A stretch of DNA of 64,000 nt from Brevibacillus reuszeri (lineage in GTDB: Bacteria > Bacillota > Bacilli > Brevibacillales > Brevibacillaceae), in the NCBI RefSeq assembly GCF_002897295.1, contig NZ_BEXF01000019.1, positions 1 through 64,000 of the forward strand. Direction: 5' to 3'. Both the position numbers and the translations under genes were made by a program. Of this stretch, positions 7,801 to 14,152 are shown in pieces; position 1 is the first letter of the stretch; each line of letters begins with the position of its first letter. A model generated the notes under the pieces. It was given only the letters and a program-made list of their open reading frames with translations, ran no database searches and had not been told where the DNA came from.

Positions 7801-7929
7801 CGTCAGCAAAAATCAGGGATAGGTCTTTTGAATACACACCGACGCTTACAGCAAATATACGGAAAAGGTCTGCAGATACAGAGCCAGCCTGACCTGGGGA
7901 CAAAGGTTTCCTTCACGGTTTGTAAGTGA
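4864..7929 (+). CDS. Hybrid membrane histidine kinase: 7TMR-DISM, HisKA/HATPase, receiver, LytS-type kinase
   Basis: The 1021-residue sensor has an N-terminal helix, an extracytoplasmic carbohydrate-binding-like 7TMR-DISM region (about 30-200), seven membrane helices (about 205-400), a HisKA domain with phospho-acceptor His about 436 (TSHELRNPLHG), an ATPase domain (NLVHNAIKY, DTGIGMD, GGIGLGLSIAKQL), a receiver domain with Asp about 746 (DLVVTDVMMP) and KPVD lysine, and a second, LytS-type kinase (QIEPHFLFNTLNAI, His about 837; QPLVENAIRHG; SGIGLLNTHRRLQQIYG). I chose the TTG at 4864 with GGGGG about 9 nt upstream; a TTG at 4846 has none. No response regulator is adjacent. Its TGA stop is the first codon of the 7927 repeat. 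Confidence 0.9.
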   Translation: MTKRKIFLLITLFVIFLLAIRTTWYLLLAEPNHKGAEQGVLDLRDFDFHSNRVLTLNGEWEFYPHELLIPNTSTISNRPTFIQVPGNWAGTLNPETNSKIGYGTYRLRVWVKPDPQRLYSIKLSYVVSASAVFVNGHLVGSSGKPAEKLDQNIARNVPYTATFTTDKSELDIVVQVANYDHLRRGGIISSIKLGNEQAVERDRWFSISMQVIVCTVLVMHAIYVCILYLIGTRQKALLSFFILILFALLMTLMDDDRLLLYWLPIDYAWSIKLIYLAIIGVAAFLMHFARSILVSPRKDNIFNWFFWICAISAIVILCTPAKLTTVLASFYFGLTLMASIILLVLSVRTAVTVDEDAIFISLGISGILTNVLGGFIKGLFWPDIGYYPIDLIVAFLMFASFWFKRYFRASTRTAELASQLQAADKMKDIFLANTSHELRNPLHGMINIAQTVLEDWDNQHHEKKKADLELLVTVGKRMSFLLNDLLDLTRLKENGIRLNVRPLKIQGIANGVTDMMRFMLHGKSIRLINQIPDKFPAIVADENRFTQILFNLVHNAIKYTNEGSITLHATKESGMARISVIDTGIGMDEQTLKRIFQPYEQGENDTQTMSGGIGLGLSIAKQLVELHGGIIEVYSEPDQGSHFRFSIPLAQEKEQMPDLSNHQAEDVVQREISATAPHTANDAEIEEQVSIPEDRITVLAVDDDPVNLQILTNILSSEKYDIIKTTSGKEALSILEQRELDLVVTDVMMPNISGYELTRLIRERYSLSELPVLFLTARSQIEDIHAGFLAGANDYVSKPVDAQELRSRVKALTDMKQSARERLRMEAAWLQAQIEPHFLFNTLNAITALKLVDSERMSGLLEALTDFLQASFDFSNSRRLVPLSQELDLVRSYLYIEKVRFDDKLQIHWDIDDNLELQIPPLSIQPLVENAIRHGVLKRLRGGTVSIQITNLGTCAEIVVSDDGVGMDEITLRHLFATNRQQKSGIGLLNTHRRLQQIYGKGLQIQSQPDLGTKVSFTVCK

Positions 7930-8227
7930 ATCAGCGTTATCTCGATAGCAAAGCGGGAATTTTCAGGAGAGCATTACAGTTGATTCAAACAGCATAGTAA
8001 CGGTTTACCCAGATTTATTTTATCGGGAGATTTTGTGAGACGTTCATTTGGCCTCTTTTTCTTTTTCAGAACCAAAGGTCGGACACCATCAGAAGTTTCC
8101 TTGTTTATTCTGTGTTGATGGTAGCTTGATAGAATGAATATGCCCATTGTAAGTTTCAGATGACGAAAGGAGACCTTTTTATCTGTTGATGGAACGCCGT
8201 GTGCGATGAAAGTCGCCCGCACGGTGT
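7927..8227 (+). repeat. 0.3-kb direct repeat, right copy
   Basis: This matches 2420-2716. The repeat begins with the TGA that serves as the stop codon of the sensor kinase. The glycolipid-binding 3' coding part is retained without any upstream portion, and its terminator has decayed, so this copy is non-coding baggage in front of intron tail 4. Confidence 0.8.
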
Positions 8228-8265
8228 AGGCTCGTTATAATACCGAAAAGGAATAAGACGAGAAT
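8088..8265 (+). ncRNA. Group II intron 3' tail, copy 4 (domains 5 and 6)
   Basis: Domain 5 is at 8194-8227 and domain 6 at 8231-8262 (CTCGT/ACGAG, CC/GG inner stem, ATAAG). The 170 nt are very close to copy 3, including the putative domain 3 stem (TTATTCT/AGAATGA) and GTTTC...GAGAC mini-hairpin. It ends GAGAAT. The copy lies 4.3 kb downstream of copy 3, beyond the sensor kinase gene. Confidence 0.8.
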
Positions 8266-8610
8266 AGTGTGCCGTTAAGCAGTGATGCAACGATTAAAGT
8301 ACGAAATGGAAACATGTACTCTTATATTAATCCCAACGAACCGTTAACGATTTGGGTTTCGTATGACTACGGTCCTGTTACAACTACACAGTTGCGGAGC
8401 AGTTTGCAAACTAATGACGTTGGAGCGACGTTCAAGATTGTACTAGTCAACAGTGTTATTACAACTGAAACTGAGTTCAATGACTCGGATGAAGCACCAG
8501 AAACCGCCACAGTCCTTGATGGTTCTTCAGGAACGCCATTTGTGAAGGTGGTTGTAAAAGCAGCGAATGGCGCATTGGAGACTTATGTAGTTAAGAAAAA
8601 TTTACTTTAA
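8266..8610 (+). CDS. Alternative 3' exon 4: unassigned surface-type domain
   Basis: The exon begins AGT GTG CCG (Ser-Val-Pro) and encodes 114 residues ending YVVKKNLL. A TAA at 8254-8256 in domain 6 closes the frame 12 nt upstream, as for the other three. The in-frame GTG at 8269 could be taken for a start but has only intron sequence, not a ribosome-binding site, before it. Content is beta-rich and Thr/Ser/Asn-rich (DATIKVRNGNMYSYI, TIWVSYDYG, FVKVVVKAANG), consistent with a secreted domain. I do not recognise a family. Confidence 0.65.
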   Translation, partial: SVPLSSDATIKVRNGNMYSYINPNEPLTIWVSYDYGPVTTTQLRSSLQTNDVGATFKIVLVNSVITTETEFNDSDEAPETATVLDGSSGTPFVKVVVKAANGALETYVVKKNLL

Positions 8611-8620
8611 TTGATTCGAG

Positions 8621-8706
8621 GAGGAGCCGCATTTGCAGCTCCTCTTTCTTTTTCCACCATGACAGTAAGCCGGCCTCGAACCGATCGGGGCTATTTTTAT
8701 TTTGCC
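8621..8706 (+). terminator. Double terminator after exon 4
   Basis: GAGGAGC-CGCATTTGCA-GCTCCTC with a T-rich tract is followed at about 8672-8706 by the same CCTCGAACCGATCGGGG / CTATTTTTATT module seen after exons 2 and 3. It closes the array; the next gene converges from the right. Confidence 0.7.
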
Positions 8707-8713
8707 CCCACCT

Positions 8714-8926
8714 CTATCGAACTGTCACATTCGTATACAAAATAAAATTAGCAACCCCAATCAATAACTGGAGACAAAAAGAAGCTAGTGAAAAGTATAA
8801 AGCGGTTCGTCCGACCTTTTTCATTTGCGGGTTTTGGTTAAATAACGAAATGATCCACGTGATAAAACCGATCGGAAAAAGGATGAAGCTCAAAATATAC
8901 AAAATGACCTTTTCAAATTTGTTCAT
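8714..8926 (-). CDS. Small membrane protein, hypothetical
   Basis: The 70-residue product has two predicted membrane helices (VILYILSFILFPIGFITWII and ALYFSLASFCLQLLIGVANF) separated by a polar loop FNQNPQMKKVGR. The ATG at 8926 has AAAGGAGTGG about 8 nt upstream; longer frames to the right lack that. Short two-helix proteins of this kind are frequent in Bacillales genomes and mostly of unknown role. It is transcribed divergently from the DMT/Crp operon. Confidence 0.6.
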   Translation of the reverse strand: MNKFEKVILYILSFILFPIGFITWIISLFNQNPQMKKVGRTALYFSLASFCLQLLIGVANFILYTNVTVR

Positions 8927-9064
8927 TCCATCCACTCCTTTCCCTATTATTATACAAAAAGTATATAAATTAACAAAAATTCTAAAGCTGTAACGAATTC
9001 CATAAAGAGAAGGGTTTGTCCGCTTTGCGGGGGATTCGTGTTTACACAAGGTACGGAGTAAAGT

Positions 9065-9115
9065 AAAGGACATATGTCCTTTCTTGCAAGTCAGGTTCTA
9101 TCCTTTAATTAAGGA
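9065..9115. promoter_or_regulatory. Two dyad operators upstream of the DMT-Crp operon
   Basis: A perfect 18-bp palindrome AAAGGACATATGTCCTTT (9065-9082) is followed 18 bp later by TCCTT-TAATT-AAGGA (9101-9115). Both use the same AAGGA/TCCTT half-site. They sit 25-75 bp before the first gene of the operon encoding a Crp/Fnr regulator, so autoregulation is the simple reading. The half-site is not the classic TGTGA of CRP. Confidence 0.5.
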
Positions 9116-9139
9116 AAACGACCTCAAGGAGAGAACGAA

Positions 9140-9562
9140 ATGAAAGGCAGTTTCTTTGCATTTATCGGTGGGGCTTTCATTACCTTGCAAGGAGTAGCCA
9201 ATTCCCGAATCAGCCAAGATATAGGAACCTGGCAGACGGCGACACTTACCCAGCTTACCGGTTTTATTACGGCCTTATGTATTTTGCTTGTCGTGCGGGA
9301 TGGTAAATGGGTAGGATTGAAAAGAGTCCAGCCGTTATACTTGGCGGGTGGTGCGTTGGCGGCGGTCATTATTTTTAGCAATGTCACTGCGATACACCAG
9401 ATCGGTGCTACGCTGACGATATCCGCTGTTTTGATTGCGCAACTAAGCTTGACCTTTTTTATTGATAGTAATGGCTGGTTTGGGGTGGCAAAACAGCAGA
9501 TGAGACTCCCTCATTTTATCGGAATTGGTCTTATGATCGCGGGTGTAGCCATTCTTAGATGA
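9140..9562 (+). CDS. Half-size DMT transporter (YdcZ/DUF606 family)
   Basis: The 140-residue integral membrane protein has about five helices and the family's opening pattern: FIGGAFITLQGVANSRISQDIGTWQTATLTQ. Members of the YdcZ subfamily of the drug/metabolite transporter superfamily are half the length of usual ten-helix DMT proteins and often occur as neighbouring pairs that probably act together. Here the second half-size gene lies two genes downstream. The ATG has AAGGAGAG 8 nt upstream. The substrate is unknown. Confidence 0.8.
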   Translation: MKGSFFAFIGGAFITLQGVANSRISQDIGTWQTATLTQLTGFITALCILLVVRDGKWVGLKRVQPLYLAGGALAAVIIFSNVTAIHQIGATLTISAVLIAQLSLTFFIDSNGWFGVAKQQMRLPHFIGIGLMIAGVAILR

Positions 9563-9616
9563 TAGAAGCCTCCTGTGATAAAAAGCGGTGGGAAAAGGGT
9601 TGGAGGGAACGAAGTT

Positions 9617-10315
9617 ATGATCGAAATCTCGGATCGTGAGCAATTAAACCATTTTTTGCGTGAGTATCAGCTAGAATCTGTGTTTCCTAAGCAGCTGTTT
9701 CCCCAATTATCGCTGTTTCGTGTTGATCCCGGAGAGCCCATATGCGTCCAAGGAGAGCAAGCGCATGTTTTGTATGTGCTCGTTAAAGGAAAGGTGAAAA
9801 TCTACATGACGACGGCAGAAGGGAAGACACTGATCTTATCCTTCAAGACACCGCTGGAGGTGATTGGAGAGATCGAATACGTGCGGGAGATGGAGAACCT
9901 CAATTCGGTAGAGGCGGTATCGACGGTATGGTTGATTGGGATCCAGCATCGGTTATTGAAAAAATACAGCTCTGATTACGCTCCCTTCCTGCAATTTTTA
10001 CTGGAGACCCTTACAAAAAAATTTACACTAAAATCCAATTCGCTTAGTTTCAATCTAATGCATCCGGTAGAGGTGCGTCTGGCCAGCTATTTGCTATCCG
10101 TTTCCTATGACGAATCTGATTCATTAATGAAAGGACAGCTCGGGTCGGACCAGCTACTGGATGCTGCCAGCCTGATTGGCACGAGCTATCGGCATCTGAA
10201 TCGAGTCATCGGGCAAATGTCTGCGGATGGCTTGATCGAGCGAAGCAAAGGATACATCGTCGTGAAAGACAGGGAAGGACTGGCTGTACTGGCAAGAGGC
10301 AATATTTATGAATGA
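9617..10315 (+). CDS. Crp/Fnr-family transcriptional regulator
   Basis: The 232-residue protein has an N-terminal cyclic-nucleotide-binding-type beta-roll (about 30-145: FRVDPGEPICVQGEQAHVLYV..GKVKIYMTTAEGK) and a C-terminal winged helix (about 170-225: LLDAASLIGTSYRHLNRVIG...GLIERSKGYIVV). No cysteine cluster for an Fe-S centre is present, which argues against an Fnr-type oxygen sensor; it resembles YeiL-like regulators. I chose the ATG at 9617 behind GGAGGG; an in-frame GTG at 9575 has no such site. It lies between two half-transporters, which it probably controls together with itself through the dyads at 9065-9115. Confidence 0.85.
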   Translation: MIEISDREQLNHFLREYQLESVFPKQLFPQLSLFRVDPGEPICVQGEQAHVLYVLVKGKVKIYMTTAEGKTLILSFKTPLEVIGEIEYVREMENLNSVEAVSTVWLIGIQHRLLKKYSSDYAPFLQFLLETLTKKFTLKSNSLSFNLMHPVEVRLASYLLSVSYDESDSLMKGQLGSDQLLDAASLIGTSYRHLNRVIGQMSADGLIERSKGYIVVKDREGLAVLARGNIYE

Positions 10316-10333
10316 ACGAAGGGGGAAAGCAAC

Positions 10334-10795
10334 ATGATTGTTGGGCTGTTACTGGCACTTACCGCTGGCGCATTGGTCAGCTTGCAAAATATATTCAACA
10401 GTAAAGTGAATGAACACGCGGGGACATGGACAACTACCACGCTTGTATTGGGAATGGGCTTCTTCGCTTCGTTTGGCATCGGGCTGCTACTAGAAGGGAA
10501 GCACTTGTTTTCCTTAGCGAATATGCAGCTCTGGTATTGGTTCAGCGGAATCATTGGTGTCGGGGTAGTTATCAGTCTCGTACAGGGGATCAGATTGCTT
10601 GGGCCTACGTATGCGATTTCGATTGTCCTTACATCTCAGCTAGGCTTCGCCCTCCTGTGGGATTCACTTGGCTGGTTCGGCCTGGAACAAGTTCCTTTTA
10701 CAAGCAAGCAGTTGTTTGGGGTCCTGGTCATTATCGCTGGGGTGATTGTGTTTAAAGTAGGTGGGGGACGTGAGGTTCAAAAAGCTGCTGGTTAA
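10334..10795 (+). CDS. Half-size DMT transporter (YdcZ/DUF606 family), second copy
   Basis: This 153-residue membrane protein opens VGLLLALTAGALVSLQNIFN and contains GTWTTTTLVLGMGFFASFGIG, matching the YdcZ/DUF606 pattern and the first half-transporter at 9140. The lysine-rich C-terminus (KVGGGREVQKAAG) would lie in the cytoplasm. It starts 18 bp after the regulator's stop with AAGGGGGA as ribosome-binding site, so it is in the same operon. Paired half-DMT proteins probably form heterodimers; the cargo is unknown. Confidence 0.8.
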   Translation: MIVGLLLALTAGALVSLQNIFNSKVNEHAGTWTTTTLVLGMGFFASFGIGLLLEGKHLFSLANMQLWYWFSGIIGVGVVISLVQGIRLLGPTYAISIVLTSQLGFALLWDSLGWFGLEQVPFTSKQLFGVLVIIAGVIVFKVGGGREVQKAAG

Positions 10796-10856
10796 CCTCT
10801 TTGGGGCGAACCTGGGAGGGCATCATTCTTCATGCAATTTTATCCAAAATAAAATA

Positions 10857-10919
10857 TTGACTTAAAATAATTTCCTGTGATAAAATTAAAAATTTTAAAA
10901 TGAAAATCTGTGGTATAAT
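10857..10919 (+). promoter_or_regulatory. Candidate promoter(s) for the CarD-type gene
   Basis: The AT-rich 10840-10920 interval has an extended -10 element TGGTATAAT (10911-10919) 30 bp before the start codon, with no good -35. A second possibility is TTGACT (10857-10862) with GATAAA (10879-10884), 16 bp apart. Confidence 0.45.
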
Positions 10920-10949
10920 GAAATGGATCGTATTGAAGGAGGTGGACGT

Positions 10950-11450
10950 ATGTTTCAAGTTGGAGACAAGATTTTTTATCCCATGCACGGTGCTGGAATC
11001 ATCGAGGTCATGGAGGAGAAGGAGTTTCTGGGGGAAAAGCATCTGTATTTTGTACTAAACATGGTGTTAAAAGAGCTAAACATTATGGTCCCTGTTGAAA
11101 AAATGTCCGCTCTGGGTATACGCCAGGTAGTTGAAGCAGATATTTTGGAGCATGTGTTGGCGGTTTTGCATGAGGGGAAACCCGATCTAAGCATCAATGC
11201 AGCACAACGGTACAAAATGAACACGGAAAAAATGAAGAGCGGCAATATTTACGAAGGTGCCGAGGTTATCCGCGATTTGTTCCTGATCAGCAAAGGAAAG
11301 GTGCTAGGGACAGGAGATAAAATCATGCTGGATCAGGCACAACAGCTCCTCATCAGTGAAATTGAGCTCATAAAAAGTTTGGATTTTGATGCAGCTTCGG
11401 AGTGCTTGAAGCAGGTACTTTATAAAGAAGAGGCACAGGTAGCGCCGTAA
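10950..11450 (+). CDS. CarD/CdnL-family transcriptional regulator
   Basis: The 166-residue protein begins MFQVGDKIFYPMHGAGII, the signature of the CarD N-terminal Tudor-like domain that binds the RNA polymerase beta subunit (the same fold as in the transcription-repair factor Mfd). The C-terminal part (from about 75) is helical and predicted to contact promoter DNA (ERYKMN-like QRYKMNTEKM, EVIRDLFLISKGK). In bacteria these proteins stabilise open complexes, including at rRNA promoters. The ATG at 10950 follows AAGGAGGTGG. It is single, with a bidirectional terminator behind it. Confidence 0.9.
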   Translation: MFQVGDKIFYPMHGAGIIEVMEEKEFLGEKHLYFVLNMVLKELNIMVPVEKMSALGIRQVVEADILEHVLAVLHEGKPDLSINAAQRYKMNTEKMKSGNIYEGAEVIRDLFLISKGKVLGTGDKIMLDQAQQLLISEIELIKSLDFDAASECLKQVLYKEEAQVAP

Positions 11451-11498
11451 GCGCCAGCTGTTACTGTATGCACTGATTTATAATAGGAATAGGAAATA

Positions 11499-11532
11499 GG
11501 GGTGGGACTGCGCTGGCAATCTCACCCCTTCT
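11499..11532. terminator. Bidirectional terminator between convergent genes
   Basis: GGGGTGGGA...TCTCACCCC forms a stem followed by TTCTTGTTGTC on the plus strand. It separates the CarD gene from the converging capA-like gene. Confidence 0.6.
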
Positions 11533-11538
11533 TGTTGT

Positions 11539-12594
11539 CTAGATAAACCGTGGACCGATTGTGCGCCTGGAGTGGCCAAAGAGCAGCCTGAGTTTCTTGC
11601 GCTGGGTCAGCGTCAGAAATTTGTCCGGGGAAAGCAGAGCAGAACGCATCGGAATGACGCGATACCGGACACGTCCCCCTGAAAAAAAGCGGTGTGAATA
11701 GGTAGGTACGACCGAAATGTGCGTAATTTCTATTTGCCCTTGTTCATCTTTTTCCACGGTTAAGCGTAAAATTGCGCCACATAATGAAGTCTCGAAATTA
11801 AGCATACGTTCAGAAGTGAAATTTCCGAGTGAGTATGCGACAACGGTTCGTCTGATTTGTCCATCGGGTGTTTTGATCTTCGGGGTCACGACTGGCTGCA
11901 ATACATGGGGGTGAGCACCGAGAATGACGTCTGCCCCCTGATCCAAAATGCTTTGGGCAAGCAGCCTTTGTCTTTTGGTTGGGATATAACGGAATTCGAG
12001 TCCAAAATGAAGACACACTATCAGGAGATCGACGAGGGGACGAAGCCGAGTAATGTCCTGCAAAATCTTTTCCTGGATGATCAGATTGACTACCCAAGGA
12101 GAGTTTGGCGGGATTTGCTGTTTGTTCGTTCCGTACGTATAAGCCAAAATCCCGATGCGGATGCCATTCACCTCTTTAATCAGATAGGTAGAAGCATCCT
12201 GTTGATTGCGGTATGTGCCTGTGTGATCAATTTGATGCTGATCGAGTATATCCAGCGTTCGAAAAAGTCCGTTTGTACCCCCATCAAGACAATGGTTGTT
12301 GACGGTCGTCAGTACATCAAAGCCTACCTTTTTCAAATCAGCAGCGAGGGCATCAGGACAATTGAAGCGAGGGTAGCCTTCTCGTGCTGACCCGATTTGA
12401 TAGGGCTGCGTACTCCCGGAAAAGGTTGTTTCTAGATTTCCGATGGTCAGATCTGCGCCTTGCAGAATAGGCGCGACAGGAGCAAACATGTCCGCGAATG
12501 AATACTGGTTTGTCCCGGGAAGGTGAGCAGTTGCGATTTGCTCTCTCCACATGAGAATATCCCCAACCGCGGCTATCGTTACCTTTTGTTTCAT
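11539..12594 (-). CDS. CapA-family metallophosphatase-like protein (capsule / poly-gamma-glutamate type)
   Basis: The 351-residue protein carries the CapA/PgsA motifs in order: AAVGDILMW near the N-terminus, LTIGNLETTFSG (about 54), TTVNNHCLDGG (about 103), THTGTY-like DHTGTYRNQ, and DVILGAHPHVLQP (about 228) with SLGNFTS. These metal-binding residues define the PGA_cap fold, related to calcineurin-like phosphatases. There is no membrane helix or signal peptide, unlike membrane PgsA, so a cytoplasmic role is possible. The start is the ATG at 12594 (AGAGGTGA upstream). A Mur-ligase-like gene is divergent from it; CapA and Mur-ligase-type proteins also occur together in poly-gamma-glutamate loci. 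Confidence 0.85.
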   Translation of the reverse strand: MKQKVTIAAVGDILMWREQIATAHLPGTNQYSFADMFAPVAPILQGADLTIGNLETTFSGSTQPYQIGSAREGYPRFNCPDALAADLKKVGFDVLTTVNNHCLDGGTNGLFRTLDILDQHQIDHTGTYRNQQDASTYLIKEVNGIRIGILAYTYGTNKQQIPPNSPWVVNLIIQEKILQDITRLRPLVDLLIVCLHFGLEFRYIPTKRQRLLAQSILDQGADVILGAHPHVLQPVVTPKIKTPDGQIRRTVVAYSLGNFTSERMLNFETSLCGAILRLTVEKDEQGQIEITHISVVPTYSHRFFSGGRVRYRVIPMRSALLSPDKFLTLTQRKKLRLLFGHSRRTIGPRFI

Positions 12595-12753
12595 TGGCTT
12601 CACCTCTCTTTCCTACTCTATTCTGGGAGTCGTCCGCTTGTTTTGGATAGAAGCGGAACGTTTTCATAGATATCGGTCTATACAGGCTGTCTCAGATACT
12701 CATACAATGTGAAAGCTGATCGTGAGGTAACCGAGGTAAAGGGGAGGGTGCCA

Positions 12754-13932
12754 GTGAGAAGGACCGGGGGAAAGAAAGCGCTCAAGCATGCGCTAAAGCC
12801 TGCAAAAACGCTCATCCTGGATAAACCGGTTATCGCCGTGACAGGAAGTGCAGGCAAAACAACGACCAAGGAAATGATATCGGCTATCCTTAGTAGACAC
12901 TGGAGTATCTATAAATCCATGTATAACAGGAATTTTTTAGGGAATACGAGGGCGCATGCTAGACGAATCAAGGACGAGCACAAAGCAGCTGTCCTCGAAT
13001 TCGGCATGCTGAACAGTGGCCATATCAAAAGGCATTGCCAGATTATTAAACCATCAATAGGTGTCATCACGAACATTGGAACGGCACATATCGGTAATTT
13101 CGGCGGGCAAATCGCAGGAGTAGCAAAAGCCAAATCAGAATTGATTCGACATATGAAAACAACAGGGAAAGTCTTTTTAAGCGCGGATTGTCCGTACACC
13201 GATAAGCTGATGCAGCAGCCTTATACAGGCTCTTTTGCAGGCTCGTTTATTACGATTGGAATTCACAATGAAGCAGAATATCAGGCCAGCGATATTTCGA
13301 TGGATGAGCGTGGCATTACCTTTACATGCAGCATGAATGATACAAAAGAGTCCTTTTTTATTCCGACTCTCGGAGAACACAATATTTACAATGCGTTATT
13401 TGCGATAGCAGTTTCGCACACCCTCGGCTTTCCTATTAGCGCGATTCGAGAAGGACTGCGGACCTTTCAACAGCAGCGAAAACGGTTGACACGATATCGC
13501 TTCTCAGGAAACGTGCAGGTACTAGACGATACGTTCAGCTCGAATCCCCATGCTGCCAAAGCAGCGATTGATGTCCTCTGTCAGGTGGCGAATGGGACGA
13601 AGGTAGCGGTTTTGGCAAGTATGCTGGAAATGGGAGCGTATGAGGTACAGGGACACGAAGATGTGGGACGCTATTTGAGTCAAAAAGACGTAGATTACCT
13701 CTATACACTAGGAAATAGTGCCCGCCATATTGCCAGGGAAGCGATTCGCTCAGGCTTTCCAGCGGAACGGGTGGTGCATTGCAGGACAAAGGCTCGCTTG
13801 CATCGAATGCTGGCGAAACGGATGGGGCCGGATACATCGTTTCTCGTAAAAGGCTCTCATCGGCTAAAGATGGGAGAAACAGTTGTCTTTCTGTGCAAGC
13901 AGACAGGTAAAATCTGGTCTCATAAGAAATGA
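12754..13932 (+). CDS. Mur ligase-like protein lacking the N-terminal UDP-binding domain
   Basis: The 392-residue protein starts almost at once with the Mur ligase ATP-binding motif VIAVTGSAGKTTTKEMI (about residue 25), followed by NRNFLGNTRAHARR, the LEFGM metal-binding-type segment, VITNIGTAHIGNFG, and the C-terminal ligase domain (RLTRYRF, VLDDTFSSNPHAAKAAID, SFLVKGSHRLKMGE). This is the MurF pattern (D-Ala-D-Ala-adding enzyme), but the usual domain 1 of about 90 residues that holds the UDP-sugar substrate is missing. The GTG at 12754 follows GGGGAGGG; a GTG at 12709 adds only 15 residues. It may ligate amino acids to a different substrate, perhaps a capsule-type polymer. Confidence 0.8.
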   Translation: MRRTGGKKALKHALKPAKTLILDKPVIAVTGSAGKTTTKEMISAILSRHWSIYKSMYNRNFLGNTRAHARRIKDEHKAAVLEFGMLNSGHIKRHCQIIKPSIGVITNIGTAHIGNFGGQIAGVAKAKSELIRHMKTTGKVFLSADCPYTDKLMQQPYTGSFAGSFITIGIHNEAEYQASDISMDERGITFTCSMNDTKESFFIPTLGEHNIYNALFAIAVSHTLGFPISAIREGLRTFQQQRKRLTRYRFSGNVQVLDDTFSSNPHAAKAAIDVLCQVANGTKVAVLASMLEMGAYEVQGHEDVGRYLSQKDVDYLYTLGNSARHIAREAIRSGFPAERVVHCRTKARLHRMLAKRMGPDTSFLVKGSHRLKMGETVVFLCKQTGKIWSHKK

Positions 13933-13957
13933 TAGACACTAGTGAATGTAGTGTCGA

Positions 13958-13992
13958 AGCTCTTGTCAATCAGGAAGGACAAGGGCTTTTTT
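13958..13992 (+). terminator. Terminator after the Mur ligase-like gene
   Basis: AGCTCTTGTC-AATCAGGAAG-GACAAGGGCT with TTTTTT, 25 nt after the stop. Confidence 0.75.
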
Positions 13993-14152
13993 CCATGTGT
14001 TGAGGGTGGTATCAAGATAGGACAATGGTCATCCTACTATGTAATCAAATCCTCAATTGGAAAGATTTACAGCCTTATAAGAGCTCTATTCTTCCAGTAA
14101 ACTGGTTTTCGTACCCAATCCGTTGGGAAAAACACAGCCAGGAGGAGAACGA

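Noticed and set aside
8269..8610. Exon 4 as a gene with GTG start at 8269
   Set aside because: The sequence before it is domain 6 of the intron tail with no Shine-Dalgarno motif, and its phase matches the other exons.
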